Positions 34,469-45,239 of a stretch of DNA of 64,000 nt are shown in pieces. The DNA is from Kitagawia praeruptora (taxonomy: Eukaryota > Streptophyta > Magnoliopsida > Apiales > Apiaceae): NCBI GenBank assembly GCA_037693485.1, contig CM075346.1:61127001-61191000 (forward strand), in the 5' to 3' direction. A program made the position numbers and the translations under genes. Position 1 is the first letter of the stretch, and the number at the start of each line of letters is the position of its first letter. Under the pieces are notes generated by a model. The model saw only the letters and a program-made list of their open reading frames with translations, made no database searches and was not told the origin of the DNA.

Positions 34469-36622
34469 TTGTTACAAATGCAAAAGAATATTGAGGATAC
34501 CAATAGGAAGATGAACCAGATGGAGATTCATAACAAGATGCTGGAAACTCAGATTGCTCAAATGGCCAGTTCTTCGTCTACAAGGCAACAAGGCTCTCTA
34601 CCAGCACAACCAACTCAGCCAAAGGAAAATGTGAATGCCATTGCTCTTAGGAGTGGTCGTACATATGATGCTCCTCCAATACCTACTGATGATGTTCCTA
34701 CTGAGAAAGATGAAGAAAATGTTGAGGAAGACAAGGTAGAGAAAGTTGTTGAAGATATGAACGAAGATGAAACTGAGGAAAGCAAGAAAAAAGACAAAGA
34801 GAAGATTGCAGTTACTCCTCCACCATTTGTGCCAAAGCTCCCATTCCCTAGCAGGATGAACAGAACTAAGGTGGACCAGCAGTTTGGTAAGTTCATGACA
34901 CTTGTCAAGAACCTTGAGGTAACAGTTCCTTTCACTGATTTAATTTCTCAAGTTCCATCATATGCAAAGTTTCTTAAGGATATTCTCACTAAGAAAAGGT
35001 CTTTTGGTGAGGTGGAGACAGTAGCTTTTACTGAAGAGTGTAGTGCTGTTTTACAAAATAAGTCTCCACCTAAGCTTAAAGATCCTGGTAGTTTTTCGAT
35101 CCAGTGTCATTTAGGTGCATTGTTCATTGATAAAGCTTTATGTGATTTAGGCGCTAGCGTCTCAGTCATGCCTCTCTCAGTTTTTCAAAAACTAAATATG
35201 GGAGAATTAAAATGTACACAGATGACTTTGCAAATGGCAGACCGTTCGATAAAATATCCCCTTGGAATTTTAGAGGATGTGCCTGTTAGGGTTGGAAAAT
35301 TTTATATTCCTGTAGACTTTGTAGTTCTAGATATGGAAGAGGATAGCCAGATACCTATTATTTTAGGTAGACCATTTCTCTGTACTGCAGGTGCTGTAAT
35401 TGATGTTAAAAGTGGGACTCTCACATTGAGCGTTGGTGATGATAAAATTACTTTTACTCTAACCTCCGCTCTTAAATCCCCTTTGCTTGAGAATACTTGC
35501 TGCAGGATTGATGTTATAGATGGAATTGTCCAAGATGAGACACCTCAGATTCTATTGAATGATGCATTGGAAGCAGTGCTCATGCTTGAAGCTTACGAAG
35601 GAGAAGGACATGCTGAAGTCGATTCATTGATTCTTGAGTTGGATGGTGCATCTGATCTGAATTGTGAGGTAACCAACACTGTCACTTCTTGTGGTGAACC
35701 TCAGGTAAATAAGTTAGAGCTAAAGCCTTTGCCATTTAATCTTAAATATGTGTTTCTTGATGATGAAAAGACTTGTCCTGTGATTGTTAGCTCTAGTCTT
35801 GATGATAACCAAGTTTTTAAGCTTCTTACTGTTTTGCGTGCGCATAGAAAAGCTATTGGGTATAGTATTGATGATCTTATAGGGATTAGCCCAGATTTTT
35901 GCATGCATAGAATTCACTTAGATGATGACCATAAGCCTTGCATACAGGGACAACGTCGCTTGAACCCTAACATGCAAGAGGTTGTTAAAAAAGAAGTTTT
36001 GAAGTTGTTAGATGCGTGCATCATTTACCCAATTTTTGATTCTAAATGGGTAAGCCCAGTTCAGGTAGTCCCTAAGAAAGGAGGAACAACGGTAATTAAA
36101 AATGACAAAGATGAATTAATTCCCACTCGAATTGTCACCGGTTGGCGAATGTGCATTGATTACCGTAAGTTAAACACTGCTACTAGAAAAGACCATTACC
36201 CTCTCCCTTTCATTGATCAGATGCTAGAAAGACTTGCTAAGCATAAGTACTTTTGCTATTTAGATGGATATTCAGGGTTCTTTCAGATCCCTATACATCC
36301 TGATGACCAAGAAAAGGCTACATTTACTTACCCATATGGTACTTTTGCATATCGTAGAGTGCCTTTTGGTTTGTGCAATGCCCCTGCTACTTTTTAGCGT
36401 TGCATGACTGCCATATTTTCTGATTTCATAGAGTCTATCATGGAAGTATTTATGGATGATTTCAGTGTTTATGGGTCTGATTTTGATGTATGTCTGCATA
36501 ATCTTTTTAAAGTGCTTAAACGTTGTGAAGAGGTGAATTTGGTTTTGAATTGGGAAAAGTGCCACTTCATGGTCAATGAAGGAGTGGTACTTGGTCATTT
36601 GATTTCTGAACGTGGCATCTAG
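34469..36622 (+). pseudogene. gag tail, protease and reverse transcriptase of element B
   Basis: In order: a coiled coil (MEIHNKMLETQIAQMA), an acidic E/K-rich linker, the protease (LCDLGASVSVMP near 35141-35176 and IPIILGRPFL near 35353), a linker, then reverse transcriptase. The latter has VSPVQVVPKKGG, TGWRMCIDYRKLN, FCYLDGYSGFFQIPI, PFGLCNAPATF and the catalytic FMDDFSVYG near 36450. TAG codons cut the frame at 36395-36397 and at 36620-36622. Both catalytic aspartates of the FMDD motif are intact. The enzyme cannot be made whole from this copy. Confidence 0.9.
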
Positions 36623-37104
36623 GTTGACAAAGCAAAAATTGAGGTGATTGAGAAGCTTCCTCCTCCTGTTAGTGTCAAGGGAGTGAGGAGTTTCCTTGGT
36701 CATGCGGGTTTTTATCGTCGTTTTATAAAAGATTTTTCAAAAATTGCAAAACCCCTCACTCAATTGTTGCTTAAGGATGCCACCTTTGTGTTTACTGACG
36801 CTTGTTTGGAGTCTTTTAACAGGATTAAAGAAGCTTTGATAAGTGCACCAATCATTCAATCTCGAGATTGGAATCTTCCATTTGAAATCATGTGTGATGC
36901 AAGTGATTATGCAGTTGGAGCAGTTCTCGGTCAAAGGAAAGACAAGGTATTGCACGCCATCTACTATGCAAGTAAAACCTTGGATGAAGCTCAAGTCAAT
37001 TATGCTATGACTGAGAAAGAACTTCTAGCTGTGGTCTACGCTCTTGACAAATTCCGAGCCTATCTCATTGGCTCCAAAGTCATTGTTTACTCCAAGAATT
37101 TGAC
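36623..37104 (+). pseudogene. RNase H of element B with internal deletion
   Basis: The connection region (GFYRRFIKDFSKIAKPL) leads into RNase H: MCDASDYAVGAVLGQ carries the first aspartate and MTEKELLAVVYALDKFRAYL the glutamate. After KVIVYS the expected stretch with the third catalytic aspartate is missing, and the frame changes near 37095. The sequence resumes as LEIKDKKGAENAVADHLSRL in the next feature's frame. The enzyme would be inactive. Confidence 0.85.
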
Positions 37105-38544
37105 TTGGAAATCAAAGACAAGAAGGGTGCTGAGAATGCAGTTGCGGATCATCTTTCACGGTTGCATTTCAAATCTGAAATTGCGTCAAGTACTCCTATT
37201 GACGATTCTTTTCCAGATGATCACTTGTTTTCGGTTGCTACTCAAACTCCATGGTATGCAGATTTTGCAAATTTCTGTGTTAGTGGATCTCACCCTCCAG
37301 AATTAACTTATCAGCAAAGAAAGAGGTTTTATCATGATGCTAAACAATATTTTTGGGATGACCCTTTCTTGTATCGAAAGTGTGTTGATGGAATCTTTCG
37401 TAGATGTGTCCCTGAGTTCGAAGTACATGACATTCTCAAGCTTTGTCATTCTCTCGCATGTGGAGGCCACCATGGTCCTTCTAAAACTGCTGCTAAGATA
37501 CTGCAATCTGGTTTCTTTTGGCCCTCTTTATTTAAGGATGCTCGTGCTTTCTGTTTGGCGTGTGATGCATGTCAAAGGACGGGTAATATTTCTAAACGCC
37601 ATGAGATGCCTCAAACTGGTATTCTTGAGGTCGAGATATTTGACGTATGGGGTGTTGATTTTATGGGACCCTTCCCAATTTCTTGTGGGATGAGATACAT
37701 CTTAGTTGCAGTCGATTATGTGTCCAAGTGGGTTGAAGCTGTTGGAACGGTAACCAATGATTCCAAGGTTGTTATGAAGCTCTTTAAAAATATCATTTTC
37801 CCTCGTTTTGGAGTTCCTAGAACAGTGATAAGTGATGGTGGTTCTCATTTTCGCCATCGCCAATTTGAAACTTTGTTGAAGAAATATGGCATCACTCACA
37901 AGGTTGCTCTTGCATATCACCCCCAAACAAGTGGCCAAGTGGAGGTTTCTAACCGCCAAATCAAAAGCATTTTGGAGAAGATGGTTGCAAAGTCAAGGAA
38001 AGATTGGTACTTGAAGCTAGATGATGCTTTGTGGGCTTATCGTACGGCGTAGAAAACACCTATAGGAACCACTCCCTATCGGTTGATTTATGGTAAAGCA
38101 TGTCACTTGCCAGTGGAGTTGGAACATCGCGCTTTTTGGGCTATAAAAGAACTCAACATGGATTTGAAGGCTGCGGGGCAAGCGAGATTTCTTCAACTTA
38201 ATGAGTTAGATGAGCTTCGATTTGATGCTTATGACAATTCTCGGCTTTACAAGGAGAGAACGAAGAAGATGCATGACAAGATGATTCAGAGAAGAGATTT
38301 TCAGGTTGGTGATAAGGTGTTGTCGTTTAATTCCAGACTTCGACTTTTTCCAGGGAAGCTCAGATCAAGATGGTCCGGACCTTTTACTGTCACCGATGTC
38401 AAATTTTATGGTGCTATTGAAGTTATGGGACGAGATGGAACAAAGTTTAAGGTCAATGGTCAACGCCTTAAATTGTATGTGGATGGTGCATTCGTAGGAA
38501 AGATGGAAGTGATTTATCTTGACAACTCCTCCACGGAGATCTGA
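37105..38544 (+). pseudogene. Integrase of element B, one internal TAG
   Basis: It starts with the RNase H end (NAVADHLSRLHF). The integrase then has the HHCC zinc domain (SLACGGHHGPSK... CLACDACQRTGN near 37450-37590) and the catalytic core. The core has DFMGPFP (first D), VISDGGSHF (second D) and QVEVSNRQ (E), near 37655, 37835 and 37945. A TAG at 38050-38052 interrupts just after WAYRTA. The C-terminal part follows, with GDKVLSFNSRLRLFPGKL and RWSGPFTVT. All metal-binding residues I can check are present. Confidence 0.9.
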
Positions 38545-39893
38545 ACCAGCTGAGTCGAGCCAACGACGTTAAACAAAAGCGTTTCTTGGGAGGCAACCCA
38601 TGGATCATGCTTCTGCAAAGGGGAGTTCTTCTTTCCTTCTGTTTTATATATTGTAGATTTCTTTGTTTGGCTAATGAGTCATTGAGGACATTGACTCGCT
38701 TAAGTGTGGGGAGGTGTTCTCGGTGTTCTCAACGTAACGTAGTGTATAACGTAACGTAGTGTATATAAAAAAACAGAAAAATCCAAAAAAAAAAAAATTA
38801 AAAAATTTGAAAAAATACCAAAAATAATTCTAGCCATGTGAAGATTACTTGTGTAAATGCACCCATGCATGCTTAGAAATCTTGTTTTTATGGATGCTTT
38901 TGATTGAGAAGTGATATGTGATGTTCTTGTGCACACACGTACACTAGCAAGTAGAAACTAGTAGACTTAATTGAATGTCTTAAGTGATTAGAATGACTTG
39001 AATATGTGCAAGGTAATTTGGTCTATATGCTTTGAGTACAAGTAGGTGCGTTAGAGAGACTGTTACTTGGGATTGATTATGTTTTGTCACACCAAGCAAG
39101 TTTTCAGCCTATATGCATATCTTTTGCATGATTTTTCGTTTGCTTGAGTGTCCACATGTTGTTTGCATTGCTAGCACTTGCTTGAGGTCTTTCTTAAGAT
39201 GCATGACATTAATTGATGATAACATGATAAAGGCAATTAGGTATAACCTCATATTTCCTATATATCCAAACCATTTATACATGATCCATTAGTTAACCCT
39301 TTGAGCCTAATCTTATTCTTTCGGTGACACACCAAGTTACTTGCCATTATCCTTTTTATTGTATTAGCCTTACATTAAATTTGAACCCAATGTCAAAGGC
39401 TGGTATTGTTCGTAAGGGAGTGATAAGGTGTGCATAAAAGGGGGGTTTTATTGATGATCATAACTTTGGGGGAATATTTGGGGTTTGGTTCATAGCTTGT
39501 TAGTCGAAGTTTGAAATCATATTTATGGGATCATTGTTCTTGCTATTACTTAGCTCTCTTGAAAAAAAAAAAGAGAAAAAAAATAAATACGAGAGCATAC
39601 TTATTCTTTGTGATCCTACTTTGATTCGACTAGTCAAGTTGTTTATAAATAAAAGCTCAAGTGTGGGGAGGTATTTAGTGGTTTTAATAAGTATGGGAGT
39701 TGTTTGAATTTCAATGTTAGGTACTAGCTTTTGACTTAACTTTCTTTGGCTTTCTTGACATACCCTGTCCCTAGCCCCGTTACAACCTTAACAAAGACCT
39801 TTTGATTGTCATTGATGATGTATGTTGCGTTAAAGGTTAGATTGATAACAAGGACGAAGCATGTTTATGATATTGTTGGAGTTGAGTGAAACA
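38545..39893 (+). other. 3' non-coding region of element B (part 1)
   Basis: No env-like or other ORF is seen. It holds the TTGGGAGGCAACCCA hairpin motif at 38586-38600. Two extra copies of the purine tract AAGTGTGGGGAGG lie at about 38702 and 39658. The same tract primes the real 3' LTR at 50001. The part ends at the CTTAC target copy where element C inserted. Confidence 0.7.
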
Positions 39894-40116
39894 CTTACTG
39901 TAATAACCCGAATTTCCGGTAGAATTAAAACTTTTTCTAACCGTGAATAAGTGCACTAGTGAATGGATATTGCCATGGGTGATGACCCCGATTTATATAC
40001 GTATCGTCAGAATATAGTAATTCGAGGGTTGACGACATAGATAATAATAATCTATCATCCAGAAAATGAGTTAATGAACCCTGAAAGGGGAGAGGAGGAG
40101 TGAATAAGCATCTTCG

Positions 40117-40189
40117 TACGTGCATAGTGTTTCCCATACGTGCATAGTGTTTCCCATACGTGCACAGTGTTTCCCGTACGTGCATAGTA
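40117..40189 (+). repeat. 20-bp tandem repeat, 3.6 units, with TACGTGC core
   Basis: The unit TACGTGCATAGTGTTTCCCA is repeated at 40117, 40137 and 40157, then partly at 40177. Each unit has an ACGTG core. The same array lies at 45458-45530 in the 3' LTR. Confidence 0.9.
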
Positions 40190-42772
40190 ATTTGGTGGAT
40201 GAATAGTGATTTTGTAAGTTGAAAAACTTTTCATGCCACCCTATGTTCGGGATAGGATATGGATATTCCGGAGCCATATTAGTGATCAGCGGAGTAAATA
40301 AGTGTATGCAAAGACGATCGGAATTCAGAAATTCCAGATTCTATTTTTTACGGAATATTTGACCGGGCAGTGAAGTATATATCAGTATTATCAAGAGATT
40401 GAGATATTAAAATTGAGGATTTGAGGATTTTATATTTTATTATTTTATTATATGTGATTTAAGAATGAAGAACGAAAACCCCTGAGATAGCGGAACGAGC
40501 GTTCTAGAAACCGCTGAAGCGTTATAACGAGAGTAAGGAATAAAACGAACGAATCATGGATTATGGATTGAGTCCATATCGAGGTTAAATATCCTACATG
40601 ATAATCAAGAGGATTATACCCCAGAATTATTAAGGTATTATTCGTATCGAGAAATTTCCCGGTAAACCCTAGCGGTAAAACTACTTAGTCATTCTTCGAA
40701 CGATCAGCGAAATTGAGCAATAATCGGACAAAGAAACGTACCAGCAACCAAGGATGCATCCATTATAGGTATTGGGACATGACATAAGCACCTTTATGAA
40801 AATATCTTGCATCCAAATGTAATTTACCAAGGACTTAAGTGCAAGAATGCAAGAGATGAGTACCTAATTGCATTTCTGAGGATAAGGCAATCTAGAAAGG
40901 ACCCATGAGGGGTGGACAACACACCAAGGAAAAGATGAGGTTGAATAAGATGATAGATATATGTATTATTGAAGGAAAATATCAAGAGAAATCAAAAACA
41001 AATGGATTAAAGAGGTGTGTGATCAAGAACAAGACAACAAGGCACCTTGTCATCACATTTCTACACACCACACAAGCTTGGCACATGGATTAAGAGGTGA
41101 CATAGGCTTTCTAACAGCTGATACATATCACAAATATCACACAAAATCATTTACCAACTAGTCAAAGAAGATTGGAAGAGAGAAAAAGCAAGAACACCAC
41201 CAAAACCACAAACTGTCCAGCAGAAACCAAAGGCAAAGAAAAATTCATATCTCCACTTCTATCCATTCTTAAATCACCAAATTTTAACCATAGCTTCCTC
41301 ATTGTATGTAGAATACACGTTTAAAATTTCATGGTCATCAAAGGAGTGTAGCCTAGTCAAATCCATCCCCCAAGATGAAGAACCGAAACTGTCCAGATTT
41401 TCCCAGTTTCGACCTCTCACCTTAGAAAATCAATAAGTCGAGCTTCAAGCATCCCCTAGTGATGAGCTATAGTTCAAAGGAAAGCCCTTGAAGAGTAGAA
41501 GGTTTGATAAAAATTTGAGAACCAAACACTTATTTTTCGATTTTATATGAATTTTACAAGATGAGGAATGAATAGTAGGAATAGTGTTTTACTTAGTTTT
41601 TCATGTTTGTTTCTTAGTATTCAAGATTCCTAAGGTGCATCCAAGGCTAGAGGACCTCTTATCAAGCTTTGTTATTGTTCTTAGGACATCAAAGAAGGTA
41701 AAGGCCGAACCCTTGCTTGTCATATGTTGAGTTTTTGATGAGTTTTAATGTTATGATGAATGATTAGAGTACTAGAGATATGATTAAGCTTTGTTAAATG
41801 ATAAAATAACTTGTGTGGCTCCAAGACCTATTTAGACAGTGAGGGAGATGATGAATAGTGTCCATGAGTGTTGGTGGTGGATTGTATGATTATTTGGAGG
41901 GTTTTGATTTTGGAAATATCCGAGTTATAGCCGTCGTAATGCCCAAATTTCATTAACCCTTAAGAACCGAGCATGACAGTAGATGTAAACCTTCTGACCA
42001 GTTGAGTTTCTAACCTAAACTTGTAGATTTTGAATCATAGATCATTTTGGCGCAAGAATCGTAGCATTCTGAGTTACGGTTTAGGAGGAATGACCAAAAT
42101 CGTAAAAGTTGTTCGTAGATGTAAGTGTTGAGTTGGTGACTGGAATTGAGACCCTTAAAAATGGAATTAGAACATGATATTTTGAGGATAAATATTAAAG
42201 GTCATAATAAAGAGGTGGGAGAAGACGGTATGTCAAAAGAATGATTTTTCGATTTTATGAAAATGTTTCAGTCAAGGTTACGAGCGAGAGGACCTCTTAA
42301 GAGAGCACTTGGACTTAACTTTGAAAATGACTTTGTAAAGTGGTTGTTCGAGGTTCGATTTCACAACGAACTCTTGACTTAAGTGTTTGTCAGTTAACAT
42401 GGACTTAGTACGAGTCTAGAGGGACCCCTAAGTGCCTTGTTTGAGGTTGGCTTAAGTGTTTAAACGTTGAGTTATGAATGGATCGTATAAGGGATTAATA
42501 GCGTGTTTTCTTGACTTTGTTTAGATTGTCGGACCCCGCTACAAGCCCTTACTACATCGGGAGTATCAGGCAAGTATACTTAACCTTACTCTATTGTTCA
42601 GAGTATATATATTCAATGAATGGTGTATGTGGTTCAAATGTTTTCACTACGAGTTGCAAGTATTTCATCTAGTTAATTAAATACCGGATATTGATGCAAT
42701 CGAATGCATGTATATATAGATGATTGTTCCGAAAGTTATCCGGATAGTATATAAATATAGTATTATGTATAA

Positions 42773-43008
42773 GAGCTATTGGTCCATCTAATTGGGACAA
42801 ATATCGATGTACATTGTTCGTACTCGAATAGTGTTATAATATTGTTGGAATATATATACGAGCTATTGGTCCATATGATTGGGACAAGTATCGATGTACA
42901 TTGTTCGTACTCGAATAGTGTTATAATATTGTTAGAATATATATACGAGTTATTGGTCCATATGATTGGGACAAGTATCGAGGTACATTGTTTGTACTCG
43001 AAGGGAGA
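42773..43008 (+). repeat. 87-bp tandem repeat, about 2.7 units
   Basis: Copies start at 42773, 42860 and 42947 with GAG(C/T)TATTGGTCCAT. They include GGGACAAGTATCGATGTACA and TGTTCGTACTCGAA. The duplicate array in the 3' LTR is 48114-48349. An 81-codon open frame across it is the repeat itself and not a gene. Confidence 0.9.
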
Positions 43009-43193
43009 TAAAATGTTTCTATAAAAGTATGTTGTAATTATGAGGAGTGATGTGAGATTTGATCTGGATCATTTTATTCGAATCCATGATCAAAGCAGTC
43101 GTTCTTATGTTTCCTCTTCTAATTTGGGAGGAAAGTGATTTATTGATGATAGTAATCGTTCGTTATTTCCGAACGATAACAGTATTATGAATA

Positions 43194-43334
43194 GAGGTGC
43201 ACGTGGTATTATACGTGACATCGAAGATGATAAGTATGTTGAGGTGCACGTGGAATTATACGTGACATCGAAGATGTTAAGTATGTTGAGGTGCACGTGG
43301 AATTATACGTGACATCTAAGATGATAAGTATTGA
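43194..43334 (+). promoter_or_regulatory. 47-bp triple repeat with G-box and ACGTGACA motifs upstream of the LTR TATA box
   Basis: Units start at 43194, 43241 and 43288. Each has GTGCACGTGG (a CACGTG G-box) and, 10 bp on, TACGTGACAT. That is two ACGT cores per unit and six in all. The array ends 85 bp before the TATA box at 43419. G-box/ACGTG pairs are known binding sites for plant bZIP and bHLH factors, including those of abscisic acid and light responses. A regulatory role here is inferred. The copy in the 3' LTR is 48535-48675. Confidence 0.6.
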
Positions 43335-43418
43335 AGGTGGTCAGGGATACTCTGGCACCTTATGTTCTGGACTGGAGATAATGCAAGAGCTTGGCGAGGT
43401 GGCCACTCAGCATAGGTG

Positions 43419-43425
43419 TATAAAA
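43419..43425 (+). promoter_or_regulatory. Probable TATA box of element C LTR
   Basis: TATAAAA is followed by the GC-rich GCCCGGATGCGG. It is the only well-formed box near the ACGT array. The equivalent in the 3' LTR is 48760-48766. Confidence 0.5.
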
Positions 43426-44181
43426 GCCCGGATGCGGCTTAGGGTGAAGGCCGAGCAAGTCGACTCATCCTGGGGTGATCAAGGCCGAGCAAGTCGGCTC
43501 CCCCCTCTACCGGTAGTAAAAATATTTGACGTAAGGACTGATCATCCATTACAGCCCCGCGGATAAGAATCTCCTGAATATAGTCCATCAGCAGTATTTG
43601 ATAAGTGTAATTAATACCACATATGGGTATTGATTGCAGTATGAATAGTATGTTCTTACTCAGTTTTTGCGAGTAAATTTCATTATGATGAGGAAAATAT
43701 TTTCGAAATACTTTTAATAGTACATTATTGAAGTCCAATTCATGTCTTCGAATACATTTATATATGTGATTCTGGTGTATATAACTTGCTGGGCATTTTT
43801 GGCTCATTCTTGCTATTTTTAATATTATCAGACAGCGGCGATCAGAGCTGGCACTAGTACGTTGAACCGTGATAAAAGGAAGGGAAAGGTGACTGATTCA
43901 ACATGTTAGCCTTGTAGTACCTGAGGAAGGTGCAAGTTAGGAAGAAGTAGTTTAATACTTTATTATCTAGTACTTTGAAGTTGTAATGAGATTCTGGAGG
44001 ATACTCTGAGGTGTAATAACTTTTGGGATTAGTAAGTACTTGTTCTAAGACTATAACCCGTGGAGTAGATTATGGAGTTTATTATGGATATTGTTGTAGA
44101 TTATATTGTGAGCAGGTGATTGAATATTCCGCAAGAGGTGTGATGACCTGGATTCCCGGTAAGGAATTTGGGGCTGTTACA

Positions 44182-44440
44182 GAAATGGTATCAGAGATGT
44201 AGGTTATAAACCTTAGAACAAGAGTAGGAGGAGGAGTTATGACTATATAAGAGAGTTTAGAAGCCAGGAGACTGATATGGAAGTATATAGTAGAACCTCA
44301 AGGGGTAGTTAGGGTGGAGGCATGATGGCCAATACCAATAGTAGGATTGATTATGACGATAGTGTGTAACCATGATTATCGAAAGGATTAAATGAGCAGA
44401 TAGTTGTATGGATCCGTAGATATATATATATATATAGTTG

Positions 44441-44475
<35 letters not shown>

Positions 44476-45239
44476 GTGCATGCATATATACTATTTGGTG
44501 TGCATAAGTGAATATGTCATGAGTATGCAGTTTTAGTATGTGAAACATCTTGGGATAGGTTGAATCGAGTGAGGCTGAGTATGAACTGATTCAGGAGGAT
44601 AGAGGTGAGAAGAAAGAGGTATATTTGAGGATTAGTAAAGAGGAGAATATGAGGAATTCTAAAGTATAGTTGAGAACTACTATCGAGGATAAGGTGTATT
44701 TTGAGGATAGAGACATGGGAAGGACAAATGAAGGAAATGAGTATAATGGATGAAAGATTTCAAGGTGTAATAGTTCCTAGTCGGGGAAGGCCAATGTGGT
44801 GGCTAATACCCTAAGTAGAAAAGAAAGATTAAAGATGTTAGTTGTTCAAAGGATTGATCTAGAAGGTGGGAATGAGTAAGACTTGAGGTAAAGATGTTGA
44901 TGAGAATAGTAAAAGAGAATTATCGAGGCGGACTAGATATTACAGCAGAAGGAAATGAATGTGGATCATCAAGGTGTAAAGAGCGTATGGTGAATGATAG
45001 ACATGTGGGAATATTAAATATATAGAAGTATGACTAGAAGTGTCTCGTGTAGAGGTACTGGTAGAAATGATTAACGGAAAAGAGGAGATGTTGAGAAATG
45101 ATGCAATGGTACTAGAAAGAGTATTGTGGAGAAAAGTAGAAGGTTGAAGAGTCAAACTGAGAAGTAGAGTACGAGATGATTAACCTTAGTTGTTACTTAC
45201 GTTGATCCCGAGGACGGAATCCTTTTAAGGAGGGAAGAC
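44182..45239 (+). other. Internal region of element C
   Basis: The primer-binding site TGGTATCAGAGA is at 44186-44197. A scrap of RNase H end (SGKANVVANTLSRKER) lies at 44781-44828, where the usual aspartate before the LS motif is asparagine. A (TA)n run is at 44416-44472. The purine tract is at 45227-45239. The remainder is purine-rich with no open frame of note. Confidence 0.75.

Larger units (their letters stand above)
39899..44181 (+). repeat. 5' LTR of element C
   Basis: It starts TGTAATAACCCG and ends GGGGCTGTTACA. It contains three tandem arrays (40117-40189, 42773-43008 and 43194-43334) and a TATA box at 43419-43425. The small open frames in it recur in the other LTR and are mostly translations of the tandem repeats. 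Confidence 0.92.

Noticed and set aside
38545..39893. env-like gene after pol in element B
   Set aside because: Athila elements may carry one here, but no open frame, signal peptide or membrane segment is visible.
42779..43024. 81-codon ORF with repeated peptide, also at 48120-48365
   Set aside because: It is a translation of the 87-bp tandem repeat in the LTRs of C. Repetition and frame retention come from a unit divisible by three.
43194..43334. CRISPR-like regular repeats
   Set aside because: This is plant nuclear DNA. Units are directly adjacent, without unique spacers, inside an LTR.
43291..43566. 91-codon ORF at 43291 and its twin at 48632, plus the opposite-strand 122-codon frames
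   Set aside because: Both copies lie in LTR promoter sequence spanning the TATA box. No homology, and the identity is explained by the LTRs.
44416..44472. Tyrosine- and isoleucine-rich minus-strand frames across the TA run
   Set aside because: They are translations of a (TA)n microsatellite.
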